Source: Symbiodinium natans
Taxonomy: Eukaryota; Sar; Dinophyceae; Suessiales; Symbiodiniaceae
DNA length: 64,000 bases
Assembly: GCA_905221605.1 (NCBI GenBank)
Contig: CAJNDS010000281.1
Span: 107,501 to 171,500, forward strand
Direction: 5' to 3'
In this document: in pieces, positions 55,175-64,000 of the stretch
How the letters are laid out: every line of letters starts with the position of its first letter
How positions within the stretch are numbered: the stretch's first letter is position 1
Notes under the pieces: generated by a model
Seen by the model: only the letters and a program-made list of their open reading frames with translations
The model's database searches: none
Told to the model about the DNA's origin: nothing
Made by a program: the position numbers and the translations under genes

Positions 55175-56760
55175 GTTTTTCTGAAGCAGTGCTCCCTGTA
55201 CCTGAGAAAGCCTGTACCAACGTGAGGATTCTGCAAGCTTTGTTCACGGTGCATCGCAAGCTCTGGCGGAGTTTCCTAGTAATGGTGAACCACACGCAGG
55301 TATGGGTGTGGGTTATAGAATGGCTTTGAAGGTGTGCCTACTGGGAATGGGCAAGCACCCGTTCGTTTGCAAAGCAACAACTGTTAGGGGTCTGACGCCG
55401 CTTGCCGGAAATGGCCCCTGTTTGAGGTGCCAATGTCGGTGCCCGGATCGGCTCACCAGCGCAGACCCCCTTGTTGCCTGCCTTCCAGGGTCTTGCGGCG
55501 CCTCCCAGACCTCTCGGTTTCATGGCCTCCCGGCGTCTTTCAGTGCTTCCCAAATTTGCGAACGTTTGGGCTTTTGGGTTCGTGCCGAGCTGCTGCTCTC
55601 AAAAAGCACGCAGAAGAGCGCAAGGTGTTTGACGAGGGCAACAATCCTGGCAGGGCCTCACTTTCTTGGGGAATAACGCCAAATTTCGTGATTTGGGGTG
55701 ACACCTTCGGCCCTAAACCCGAGACACTCGGAAGCAATCAGGGAGAAGAGGGGTTTGTGGCCTTCTTGGGTTTTGGGCCACTCACAAACTCCCCCACTGC
55801 CTTCCTGGGTCTTTCGGGGCTTCCCAGACGCTTATACTGCCCACAAAAACACGCAGTTGTGAGTGCACAAGGTTTTTGGCGGAGGGCAGCACTCCTGGCA
55901 CGGCTTAAGGCCGGAGCCCACCCGTACAAGCCCTTGTCTAACGTCTACCCAGGTCCACGCAGGCAAGAATCCAAAATGTGGAGTTTTTCCACAGCGCGGA
56001 GCGTGTAGTATCTGTTTATGGAGTACTACACCCGTTTTCTGGGGGAAAAACCCAGACATGAAGGGTGTAGCATCAAGCGATGTGACTAAAATGAACATAT
56101 AGTACATATTTTTGAAGCACGGGGGAATTGTGGGCTGAAATCTGCTTCCCGCCACAGCGCGGTGCGTGTAGTAGGTTCTTACCCCGTGGAGTTGGACCGT
56201 GCCAAAATATGCGTTCTCCACAACGCGAAGCGTGTAGTGTGTCTGATTGCCTGCTGTCCCTGCCAAATATGGAGCAATCGCGTTTCCTGCCACAGTGCGC
56301 GTGCAGTAGGTTGCTTCACGGTTGAGCTGGGCCGTACAAAAATCTGTATCTCGCCACATCGCAGAGCGTGTAGTGTGAGTATCTGGGTGGCCATTGATTG
56401 CTTGAGAATGCACGGGCTGTTTTGCGAGTGCCTTGTCGGGTTTGTGACCGTTGACACTGTGATGCGATTCCGAGGGCTCATCATAATTGCACACTGGCTC
56501 CCGCAACGTCTCTTCGCGCAGTGGAGCTCTTCCAAGAGGTGCGGCAAGAAGAATTGTGCATTGATTGCTTTTGTCTCATCCAAGAGCGATTGTGTGCGTA
56601 AGTTGCTTTTTGCTTGGTGGATCTCGCAGACAGCATTTTTAGTGGTGGTGCAAACATTGTCCATTCTCCAAGCCAAGCATGTCGTTTGCAGTGTTGTTTG
56701 CTTCTGGTTCGGGTTTAGGGACGCTACAAAGATTTAGAAATGTACAGATATCTGTGTAGA
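55175..56760. other. Unassigned DNA with dispersed short repeats
   Basis: No gene recognised. Phrases such as CTTCCAGGGTCTTGCGGCGC, CTTTCAGTGCTTCCC and CCTGGGTCTTTCGGGGCTTC (55480-55830) recur near 62140-62170 (CCTGGGTCTTTCGGTGCTTC). From 55985 to 56380 a CCACAGCGCGGAGCGTGTAG-type motif appears five times, often preceded by TTC(C/T)CGC. The open frames here are by-products of these repeats. Confidence 0.4.
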
Positions 56761-56863
56761 GGCTTTGTCATGTGCCGTGGTCGCGGTGGTTTCTCTGGGG
56801 CGACGACCAGTGCGCTCATGGCTTGTGTGCTTGTGTAATGTAGGATGGAGCTCCTCAGCTACG

Positions 56864-57620
56864 ATGCGCCGCGCTCGAAAGAAGCGTCCTGCTGCAAATG
56901 AGGAAGAAGCGCTGGATGCTCAAGATGCTTCCGGCCACGGGAATTTCAGCAATGAAATGATTGCTCCAGATTCTGCCTGCGAAGTTCCTGCGGAGGAGCA
57001 GGATGCAATGTTCCCAGAGGCCAGCGACGGCCAGATCAGCTCTGCAACACTGAAGAAGGCGGTGACAGAATTGATCCGGGGGCAAAACCTCGAAGCATTG
57101 AGCTTCAACCAGCTTCTGGAAAAACTTGCAGCTGCCTGGAGCATGTGCGTCGCAGACCTGGAACCGTACAAAGCCGTTGCCCGCAGCATCCTGGACAAGC
57201 TGGTCAGAAAAGAGCTTGCTCGACAGCTAGTGGAGAAAGCCAAGCGAGCCAATAAAAAATCGAAGATGGCGCCTTCTTCTGTGGAGATATTTGGTAAATG
57301 CGACACGACGCAAGTACTTCTAGTGTACTTGTGCACATGGTCGGCCCCCACGAGTTCCGATGGCGCCAAGCCTGAGGATTTCACGCGCGAGCAAGTCTGC
57401 CAACTGATGATACGCAGCCTTGCGGCTTGTCAGGCCAACGTTTCTGAGAACAGGAAGGTTCATGTGAACAAGATGGTGGTGTATCGTGAACTTCATCGCG
57501 ACTCGCGGCCGCATTACCACGTAGCTGTCAAATTATCCGCCCCGGCACGTTGGCGTCCTTGGAAGCTTGAGTTGCAGAATACGCAGAGCATCTATATGGA
57601 TTTCGCAACGTGTGCAGGAG
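56864..57620 (+). CDS. Rep-like protein exon 1: DEK C-terminal domain and HUH nuclease
   Basis: I choose ATG 56864, which gives a basic, possibly nuclear-targeting start (MRRARKKRPAANEEE); the frame is open about 33 codons further upstream without need. Residues 59-120 match a DEK C-terminal domain (SSATLKKAVTELIRGQNLEA, then LEPYKAVARSILDKLVRKEL), a DNA-binding fold. A basic linker follows. Residues 150-250 look like a rolling-circle Rep nuclease: VLLVYLCTWS as a motif 1-like strand, and RPHYHVAVKLSA with His 217 and His 219 as the metal-binding HUH motif. The exon ends within a Gly codon at a GC donor (GGAG|GCGTGTGAG). A CDS of 723 codons results when joined to exon 2. Confidence 0.75.
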
Positions 57621-57978
57621 GCGTGTGAGTCTTTGAGCAAGTTTTTTCGGCCAGTTCGCAATCCTGAGGAACCAGTTGTCAGGTTAAGACTGCTTTGGAG
57701 CACTTTTAAGGGACGCACGAAGGGCGATCTGAAGCTTGAGACGGCTTCTTAGGCTACGCGGGCTGCCCTGGAACATTCTTCAGGGCGTGAATAAGCTGAT
57801 CTATTTCAGACTTTCTGCAGCTTTCGTAGTTCCCAGGCATCTGCAGTTTGAAATAGCCCTCAAATTCCTGCAGTTTCCAAGGGGCCTTTGCTGTAGAGGG
57901 AGTAAGTCTCAAGACGGCTTCAGGCTGCGCTTGAGCAGTCTTCAAACTGCAAGGAATGTTTTGCGTCCGGTGCCGCAG
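57621..57978 (+). other. Intron of the Rep-like gene (GC-AG)
   Basis: 358 nt with donor GCGTGTGAG and acceptor TGCCGCAG. Removing it keeps the frame and joins the HUH motif to a Tyr-containing motif 3. The intron contains several in-frame stops. GC donors are common in dinoflagellates. Its inside has loosely repeated CTGCAG/TTTCTGCAG text. Confidence 0.65.
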
Positions 57979-59390
57979 GTGGCTACCACAGCGCCGTGCG
58001 CTACGGCTTTTTGCCGCGGCCAGGCAAAGGTGAGGATGACCTGGACCAGCAGCCGTTCTTGTATGCCGTCGACGGATTCCACCCGCCTTTGGCCGAAGCA
58101 ATCCATCGAGCCTACAACGCACAAGACTCTCGCCTCCATGTTAAGTGTTTGAGCAAGTTCTCTTGGAACTTTGACGTGCGTTTTTTTCCCCAGGAATGGA
58201 GCAAGCAGAAGTTGGAGGCTTTGAAGATGCAAGCCAGCAAGGGTAAGCCTGCTCCGAGATTCAGAGAAGCTGATCTTTGGCCGATTTGCGTTGAGAACAA
58301 TTTTCATCCGAGTGACCCTTCGTTCGTGGCCAGAATCAACAAGTATGCCAAAGAGAAAGGTGGCCCGGAGATGCTGCAGTTCTGCATTCACAACCAAGAA
58401 TGCCTCGGCGCAATTGGAGAGAAGATCTGGGCATTGGAAAATGCTGAGAAGACCATCTGCGAGAATTCGAAGACTCGTCTCCAGATTGTGCAGGAAACTG
58501 CAGAACAAGCGTGCGTCTGTTGCAGTGTTGGCAAATGGAAGCAGCGTGCCCGGGAGTTGGTCCATGCCAACCAAATTTGCGAGACGGAGCTCACAGCAGC
58601 CATCTACGACTCCTTGGCTCGTGGCCGCCGAAAGGGAAACTGTGTCACATTGGTTGGCCAACAGGGCAACGAAGGCAAAAGCTACATTTTGCGGCCCTTG
58701 CTGAAAACTTTCGGCGAGGCGAGTTGCTTTCCATGTCCAAGCAGCGGAGCTTTTCCATTGCTAAACATAGAGAAAAGCAAAGTCATCTTTTTCGATGACT
58801 ACCGCTTCTCAACCCAAATCTTGAGCATCTCGCAACAGTTGCTGCTGTTGGAAGGAGCTGGCGTGGTGGTTAATCGCCCGCAAAATGCACATCGCGGACA
58901 TCTGACGTACACCGGTGACTCCCCCATCTATATCACCACGTTGGAAGCCGACCTTTGCCCGAAGCCAGGTTTGATGGTTGGTGACCTGAAGATGCTGATG
59001 AAAAGACTCCACATCTTCAGGTTTCACCACGTGCTTCAAGCTCCAGATCAGATGTTGTGGCCTTGTGCTCCGTGCTTTGCACAGTTTGTGTTGGAGCGCG
59101 GCTCCGCTTCGGGCTCTGTGCCTGCGGTACTCAGTGCGCCGGTTGTGTCTGCTTTGCCCAAGGATGTTACCGCTTGGAAAGTGCCAGATGTGCGTGCGTG
59201 GCTTTCCGAGATAGAGTTGTCCCAAGTCTCACCCAGATTTGTTCAAAATTCGGTCGACGGCGCCATGCTGGTAGCCTTGACAGATCAAGATTTACAGGGG
59301 CTGTTAGGTCTCTCAGTTCTGCAATCGCGCAAAGTGCTCATGAAGCTTCAGCAAAAGCTTCAGTCTAGCGAGCAGCGAGAGCCAGCATGA
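57979..59390 (+). CDS. Rep-like protein exon 2: motif 3, superfamily 3 helicase and SAM domain
   Basis: The exon opens with GYHSAVRYGFLPRPGK, a good candidate for Rep motif 3 with the nucleophilic Tyr (residue 255 or 261 of the joined protein). A Cys-rich ACVCCSVGKWK segment precedes the helicase. The SF3 helicase has Walker A GQQGNEGKS (residues 479-487), Walker B VIFFDD (521-526) and a motif C-like IYITTLE near 568. Residues 651-713 match a SAM domain: AWKVPDVRAWLSEIELSQV, then NSVDGAMLVALTDQDLQGLL. The frame is intact for 1.4 kb to TGA at 59388-59390. HUH plus SF3 is the arrangement of CRESS-type virus Reps and related transposons; DEK and SAM ends suggest a domesticated or cellular-transposon form. 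Confidence 0.8.
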
Positions 59391-59415
59391 AACTCAAAGG
59401 TGAGTTTTGTGCAAA

Positions 59416-59546
59416 CCCCCCCTGCCCCCGCATCAATGCTGAAACCTGTTCTTGTAGCATGGGGGGTTTGTAGTCGAGCGCTTTATGTTGGAGACTCCCA
59501 GAGGCGCTGCAAGTTGCTTGCAGCCTTGATGCGGGGGTGCGGGGGA
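59416..59546. other. Long-looped inverted repeat just after the Rep-like gene
   Basis: CCCCCGCATCAA (59425-59436) and TTGATGCGGGGG (59526-59537) are exact complements, and the match continues imperfectly outward through C-rich and G-rich sequence to about 20 bp. The loop is about 90 nt. It begins 35 bp after the stop codon, so it may be a transcript-end structure, an element end or an origin-like hairpin. Nothing on the 5' side of the gene matches it. Confidence 0.5.
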
Positions 59547-59804
59547 ATGGGGACCACAAGCGGCTGCTTCCTTTCGGGTGTTTCGCAGCAGTAAAAACCG
59601 TTGTGGCTGTCTTGCTGAATGTTTTTGCAAAATGACCTGGTAAACATTCATGTACATGTCTTCCTTATGCGCGCAGGAGTTTTTTTTAATCCTTAAGCCC
59701 CTGAAGAGCTTGGGCTGCACATGTTTGACGCATTTTGACGCAGTCTGTGACAAGACGCGTGCAGTGCACATCGTAGCCCTTGCAGGCTGCCCCAAGAGGA
59801 TGGA

Positions 59805-61035
59805 AATGTGCTAAGTCTCCGCACGTCCCGTGACAGCCTCAAAGCCTCAGAGTGTTGCCGCAGGTACTGTTTGGACCTTAGGGTTTGCTGTGGAAGGTCG
59901 GTGCTAAATCTCCTCGCATCCCGTGACAGCCTCAAAGCGAGAGCGTGTTACCGCAAACTGTCTGGCGCAAGCACTGTTGCAACGTGTGGGTTTGCTGTGG
60001 AAGGGTGTCAAGCGTGCCTCTGGAGCTGATAAATGCAGGCTCGAGACCTCCAGGATGGGTAGGGGGGTGGGGGGGGGGTGGCGTGCTAAATATCCACACA
60101 TCCCGTGACAGCCTCAAAGCCTCAGGGTGTTGCCGCAAACTGTCTGCCACAAGTACTGTTTGGACCTTAAGGTTTGCTGTGGAAGGTCTCCTCGCATCCC
60201 GTGACAGCCTCAAAGCCACAGAGTGTTGCCGCAAACTGTGTGCCGCAAGTACTGTTTGGCTGTGGAAGGTCTGTGCTAAATCTCCTCGCATCCTGTGATG
60301 GCCTCAAAGCGACAGCGTGTTACCGCGTGTTGCTGCAAACTGTCTGCTGCAAGCACTGTTTGAACGTTTGGGTTTGCTGTGGAAGGGTGTCAAGCGTGCC
60401 TTTGGAGCTGATAAATGCAGGCTCGAGACCTCCAGGATGGGTAGGGGGGTGGGGGGGGGGGTGGCGTGCTAAATATCCACACATCCCGTGACAGCCTCAA
60501 AGCCTCAGGGTGTTGCCGCAAACTGTCTGCCACAAGTACTGTTTGGACCTTAAGGTTTGCTGTGGAAGGTCTCCTCGCATCCCGTGACAGCCTCAAAGCC
60601 ACAGAGTGTTGCCGCAAACTGTGAGTACTGTTTGGCTGTGGAAGGTCTGTGCTAAATCTCCTCGCATCCTGTGATGGCCTCAAAGCGACAGCGTGTTACC
60701 GCGTGTTGCTGCAAACTGTCTGCTGCAAGCACTGTTTGAACGTTTGGGTTTGCTGTGGAAGGGTGTCAAGCGTGCCTCTGGAGCTGAGAAATTCAGGCCC
60801 GAGACCTCCAGGATGGGTAGGGGGTTGGAGGGGGGTTTTCCCTAAGTCTCCGCACATCCCGTGACAGCCTCAAAGCGACAGCGTGTTACCGCGACCGCGA
60901 CCTGTCTGTCGCAAGCACTGTTTCAACGTTTGGGTTTGGTGTGGAAGGGTGTCAAGCGTGCCTCTGGAGCTGAGAAATTCAGGCCCGAGACCTCCAGGAT
61001 GGAGGGGTGGGGGGGGGGTCCGTGCTAACATTGCG
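59805..61035. repeat. Tandem repeat of about 380 bp, three to four copies
   Basis: Each unit holds CCGTGACAGCCTCAAAGC, GTGTTGCCGCAAACTGTCTG, GGTTTGCTGTGGAAGG and TCGAGACCTCCAGGATGGG or CCGAGACCTCCAGGATGG. The TGGAAGGGTGTCAAGCGTGC landmark falls at about 59999, 60381, 60760 and 60948, so two units are about 380 bp and the last is shortened to about 190 bp. Within units CATCCCGTGACAGCCTCAAA recurs at sub-intervals of 60-110 bp. The poly-G stretch (GGGGTGGGGGGGGG) is shared. No gene recognised. Confidence 0.85.
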
Positions 61036-61428
61036 CGTGCTCACCCAGGTCTTCTCAGGGTTTGGCCCGCAACTAGCTTGCATGTGCTTGTTGCAGAAAA
61101 ACCTCTAAGACTCTAAGGTCCAGGGCTCGTCCAGGGCACCTTGTTCTTGAACCTCTTGTGACAGCCTCAGGGTTGGCCGCTTCACGAAGTCTTGCCGCTA
61201 AGAGTGCTTCGAGATCGCCCGAAACCTAGGTCCATCTGGGTGCCGAGCTTTAGCTTCGCACGTTTTCTAGCTGCTGTGTTTATTTCGGGTGCGCGTGCAT
61301 TCTGCGTACTGTCAGACATCTGAGCAGTCACAAGCATCCGGGCAACTTCTCTGCGAAACATCTTTGTTGAACCAGTCTGTTGGTTGTTAGAATATGATGA
61401 GCATGATTTGGTCGTGGCCTTTCTCTGA

Positions 61429-61471
61429 GCCAGTTTTTGAGCTTTAGAGGCTCTAAAGCTCAAAAACTGGC
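61429..61471. other. Perfect 21-bp palindrome at the edge of the 52-bp array
   Basis: The 21 bases at 61429-61449 (GCCAGTTTTTGAGCTTTAGA and one more) are followed by one G and then their exact complement (61451-61471). The right arm is the first unit of the array; the left arm is an inverted piece of the same unit. Confidence 0.85.
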
Positions 61472-62118
61472 CCTTGGGAGCTCGCAGCAAGCAGTTGAGA
61501 GGCTCTAACGCTCAAAAACTGGCCCTTGGGAGCTCGCAGCAAGCAGTTGAGAGGCTCTGAAGCTCAAAAACTGGCCCTTGGGAGCCCCTTGGAAGCTCGC
61601 AGCAAGCAGTTGAGAGGCTCTAAAGCTCAAAAACTGGCCCTTGGGAGCTCGCAGCAAGCAGTTCAGAGGCTCTAAAGCTCAAAAACTGGCCCTTGGGAGC
61701 TCGCAGCAAGCAGTTGAAAGGCTCTAAAGCTCAAAAACTGGCCCTTGGAAGCTCGCAGCAAGCAGTTGAGAGGCTCTAAAGCTCAAAAACTGGCCCTTGG
61801 GAGCTCGCAGCAAGCAGTTGAGAGGCTCTGAAGCTCAAAAACTGGCCCTTGGGAGCCCCTTGGAAGCTCGCAGCAAGCAGTTGAGAGGCTCTAAAGCTCA
61901 AAAACTGGCCCTTGGGAGCTCGCAGCAAGCAGTTGAAAGGCTCTAAAGCTCAAAAACTGGCCCTTGGGAGCTCGCAGCAAGCAGTTGAGAGGCTCTGAAG
62001 CTCAAAAACTGGCCCTTGGGAGCTCGCAGCAAGCAGTTGAGAGGCTCTAAAGCTCAAAAACTGGCCCTTGGGAGCTCGCAGCAAGCAGTTGAGAGGCTCT
62101 AAAGCTCAAAAACTGGCC
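61445..62118. repeat. Tandem array, 13 copies of a 52-bp unit
   Basis: The unit contains GAGGCTCTAAAGCTCAAAAA, then CTGGCCCTTGGGAGCTCGCA and GCAAGCAGTT. The CTCAAAAACTGG landmark occurs 13 times. Two copies carry a 12-bp insertion (GCCCCTTGGAAG in place of GAG), at about 61580 and 61854, in the same position, which suggests duplication of a multi-unit block. Copies differ by few bases, so the array is young. Confidence 0.9.
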
Positions 62119-62413
62119 CCTGAAAGCTCCCCAGACTGTCCTGGCTTCCCTGGGTCTTTCGGTGCTTCCCAGACCCCGGCAGACCTGGATCCAGCACCCT
62201 TCTTACCAGGAATGGGCGTGAGAGAGATTTTCAGGAGGGAGGGGAATGAGGCAGATTGTGCATCAACAATGCCGTGCTGGGCAGCCTTTTCCTAAAAGGA
62301 CGTAGCAAGCTTGGAAAGCCGTAGCTGCTCGGACGTGTACACAAAGTCCAAGCGGGAGTCTTGATTTTGCATTGTCACGCTTGTGTGTTTGATTAGTGGT
62401 TCTACATGAGGCG

Positions 62414-62527
62414 ATGGCTGAACGTGACGCGGAGGTTTCGCAGGGCAGGCTTGCTGATGGTGCACGGGAAGAAGAAGATGAGGCTTGCGAAAGTGTGTGT
62501 GTTCTCCGGTTTGGGCGTCCAGCATAA
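62414..62527 (+). CDS. Small acidic ORF upstream of the basic protein
   Basis: A 37-codon frame (MAERDAEVSQGRLADGAREE, then EDEACESVCVLRFGRPA) ends in TAA and lies in the same frame as the basic ORF that starts 18 nt after the stop. The composition is protein-like. Either it is the N-terminal part of one protein interrupted by a nonsense mutation, or an upstream ORF, or part of an exon. Confidence 0.35.
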   Translation: MAERDAEVSQGRLADGAREEEDEACESVCVLRFGRPA

Positions 62528-62542
62528 CCTTCCTCGGAGGCA

Positions 62543-62800
62543 ATGCCTGAGCCACGTGCTGGAGACTTGGCGAGCCGACTGAAAGCGCTCCTCTCTGCGC
62601 GGGCAGATCTGATCAAACAGAAGAAGAAACACAGCAAAGACATCAAAGCAGCTCAAAAGAGATTGCGCCATTTGAAAAAAACAGCGGCGCAGTTGTCCCA
62701 AGAAGATCTCACGGAGATCTTGATCGTGAAACAAGCTACGGCAAAGTCCAAGGCAAAGGCGGCGCCGAAACCCAAAGCCAAAGCTGCAGCAACACCGTAG
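62543..62800 (+). CDS. Small Lys/Ala-rich basic protein, unrecognised
   Basis: An 85-residue protein with a likely helical or coiled-coil middle (LASRLKALLSARADLIKQKK, then KKHSKDIKAAQKRLRHLKK) and a C-terminal tail of KAKAAPKPKAKA type, as in some nucleic-acid-binding or histone-like proteins. No domain can be named. It has its own ATG, and an in-frame acidic ORF lies directly upstream. It follows the 52-bp array and precedes the ORF at the window end on the same strand. Confidence 0.5.
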   Translation: MPEPRAGDLASRLKALLSARADLIKQKKKHSKDIKAAQKRLRHLKKTAAQLSQEDLTEILIVKQATAKSKAKAAPKPKAKAAATP

Positions 62801-62854
62801 AGACCTGCTTCCAGCACTTGTCGTGCTCGGTAGGTGGACAAGTGTGTGGTGTGC

Positions 62855-62985
62855 TGTATCCCAAAGGGACGCTGGCAACATCATCATGGTTTGTGAATGT
62901 GTCTGTGTGCCTTGCAAAGCTTTTGTGCTGTGTGGGCTAAGTGCGGTGCGGTCTGTCCCAAAGGGACGCTGGCAACCTCATCTTT
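62855..62985. repeat. Short direct repeat TCCCAAAGGGACGCTGGCAA
   Basis: The sequence TCCCAAAGGGACGCTGGCAA followed by C(A/C)TCATC occurs twice, at about 62859 and 62957. CCCAAAGGG within it is a near palindrome. Confidence 0.75.
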
Positions 62986-63428
62986 GTGTCTCGCCCAGGC
63001 TCTTGTCAACTCCTTTAAGTCCTGGAGAACTCTTCTAGGAGATTCTCCGGGATGGACGCTTTGTCTCGGAGGTGACCTCGCTACCGAAGTGCGTGCAGAA
63101 AATGGCTTGGACACACCATCTGTGGGATGAAGATAGTGTTTCAGAAGTGGTCGCCCGCATGTCCTGGAACCTGGGTCCAAAAGGGGAGGCAAAGTTTTGG
63201 GCTGTTTCGAGCGAAAACGGGAGGCCCAGTGGTGTTCGGCCCTCAGACTGTCTCTAGGGACTATGGTTTGCGGAGACTTGCCCTGTTCTCTTGCTTAGAA
63301 GAGACAAGACTTCCAATGGCAGGCTTTGGCCCAACTTCGTGATGTCGCAAAGCGATTCAATCACGCAACGCTCAGGTGCAGCGTAGCCAGTGTAGTTGTT
63401 TGGAGGCCGACGTGTGTGTACAACTGCA

Positions 63429-64000
63429 ATGGACGAGCTGGCTCTCGTCCGTGCTCAGATCAAATGCTTGAGGGGACAGCAGCGGTATGCGAGAAAGATG
63501 GAGCGGCAAGCGGGCCTGACGGCGCGGGCTTGTCTTGTAGCCCTGGGTTGCTACGTTCTTAGTGGATTTGATCCGCGCGTAGCAGTGACCTTTGTCAAGC
63601 AGCAGCCACGAGTTCATTCTGACACAGACGCAGCCATCCAAGATCTCGTAGAGACTTGGTTTTTGGAAGCCTCGGATGCTGCCATTCTGGCTTTGTGGTA
63701 CCCTGAGACGCCTTGGCAAGTCCGAGTGCGCTCGGACGCATGCGCATTTCTGGCCGAGTATCGAACTGTGCAACACATCAAGGATTGTAATTTCAATGTC
63801 GGCTTTGCGCCGGGGACGCTCGATGTTGTGGAGACCTACGCGACCGCCCTGCATGGTTTCAGAGACGTTGCTTCTGCTGCCCCTCTACGGTCAGACAATT
63901 CTCGATGGGCGCGGCGGTGGGCACGTAAGTTTCGTGCGCGCTGGAACTTGCGCTTTCGGTGCTTGAAGCCACATCATGACTCGGAGCAGGAGCTGTGCAA
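63429..64000 (+). CDS. Open reading frame running off the window, unrecognised (possibly transposase N terminus)
   Basis: From ATG 63429 the plus strand stays open for 190 codons to the window edge. An upstream in-frame TAG sits about 35 bp before it. The protein begins MDELALVRAQIKCLRGQQRY and contains ARACLVALGCYVLSGFDPRV, then TDAAIQDLVETWFLEASDAA and a basic RWARRWARKFRARWNLRFRC near the edge. This arrangement, helical N terminus followed by an Arg/Trp-rich helix, recalls the DNA-binding front of some dinoflagellate transposase-like proteins, but I cannot name the family. An earlier exon may exist. Confidence 0.55.
   Translation, partial: MDELALVRAQIKCLRGQQRYARKMERQAGLTARACLVALGCYVLSGFDPRVAVTFVKQQPRVHSDTDAAIQDLVETWFLEASDAAILALWYPETPWQVRVRSDACAFLAEYRTVQHIKDCNFNVGFAPGTLDVVETYATALHGFRDVASAAPLRSDNSRWARRWARKFRARWNLRFRCLKPHHDSEQELC

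Noticed and set aside
56864-59390. A recent insertion of an animal or crop virus
   Set aside because: The intron, the GC donor and the fused DEK and SAM domains point to a gene long resident in this nuclear genome; nothing ties it to a particular virus.

Overview
This window looks like nuclear DNA of a dinoflagellate, probably a Symbiodiniaceae-type alga. The case rests on several independent signs: many short arrays of the telomere-type heptamer TTTAGGG scattered inside the sequence, introns whose best-fitting donors are GC, GA or GT, an apparent remnant of the dinoflagellate spliced-leader 3' end (GGCTCAAG) at the 5' end of a retrotransposon, transposase and non-LTR families of protist type, and very low gene density. 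No bacterial-style operons, rRNA or tRNA genes were recognised.

Layout. 0-10.5 kb: almost no coding sequence; interstitial TTTAGGG/CCCTAAA arrays, AT and C tracts, a small inverted-repeat element in two copies. 10.6-14 kb (minus strand): a zinc-finger DDE transposase that can be read through three exons without a frame break, next to a decayed fragment of a second copy. 14.1-20.4 kb: several unrelated self-complementary repeat arrays, a Ser-rich ORF and more telomere-like blocks. 20.9-23.1 kb: a small gene-like island with exon-like segments on both strands. 23.8-25.1 kb: GC-rich hairpin repeats, an array of alternating 9-mers and TA tracts. 25-40 kb: mostly unassigned DNA with a few coding relics, telomere blocks and triplet microsatellites. 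40.2-51.06 kb (minus strand): a complete 10.8-kb non-LTR (LINE) element bounded by a 13-bp target-site duplication. 51.2-52.1 kb: a very long ACT-type triplet tract. 52.1-53.5 kb: decayed minus-strand coding sequence. 53.8-55.2 kb: a strand-switching array of degenerate telomere-like repeats. 56.86-59.39 kb (plus): a two-exon Rep-like gene. 59.8-62.1 kb: two tandem arrays. 62.4-64 kb: a small basic protein and an ORF running off the window.

Two discoveries stand out. First, the LINE carries endonuclease and reverse transcriptase domains, then a run of zinc fingers, then a C-terminal ubiquitin-specific-protease-like (peptidase C19) domain with recognisable Cys, QQxDAHEF-type, His and Asp boxes. 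Its frame is broken in a few places in this copy. Second, the Rep-like gene appears intact and joins a DEK C-terminal domain, an HUH-type Rep nuclease, a superfamily 3 helicase and a SAM domain in one predicted 722-residue protein. Both architectures are unfamiliar to me and deserve database checking.

Most of the window is therefore mobile-element and repeat territory. The elements do not appear to cooperate with one another; they look like independent insertions in a gene-poor, repeat-rich (possibly subtelomeric or rearranged) segment.
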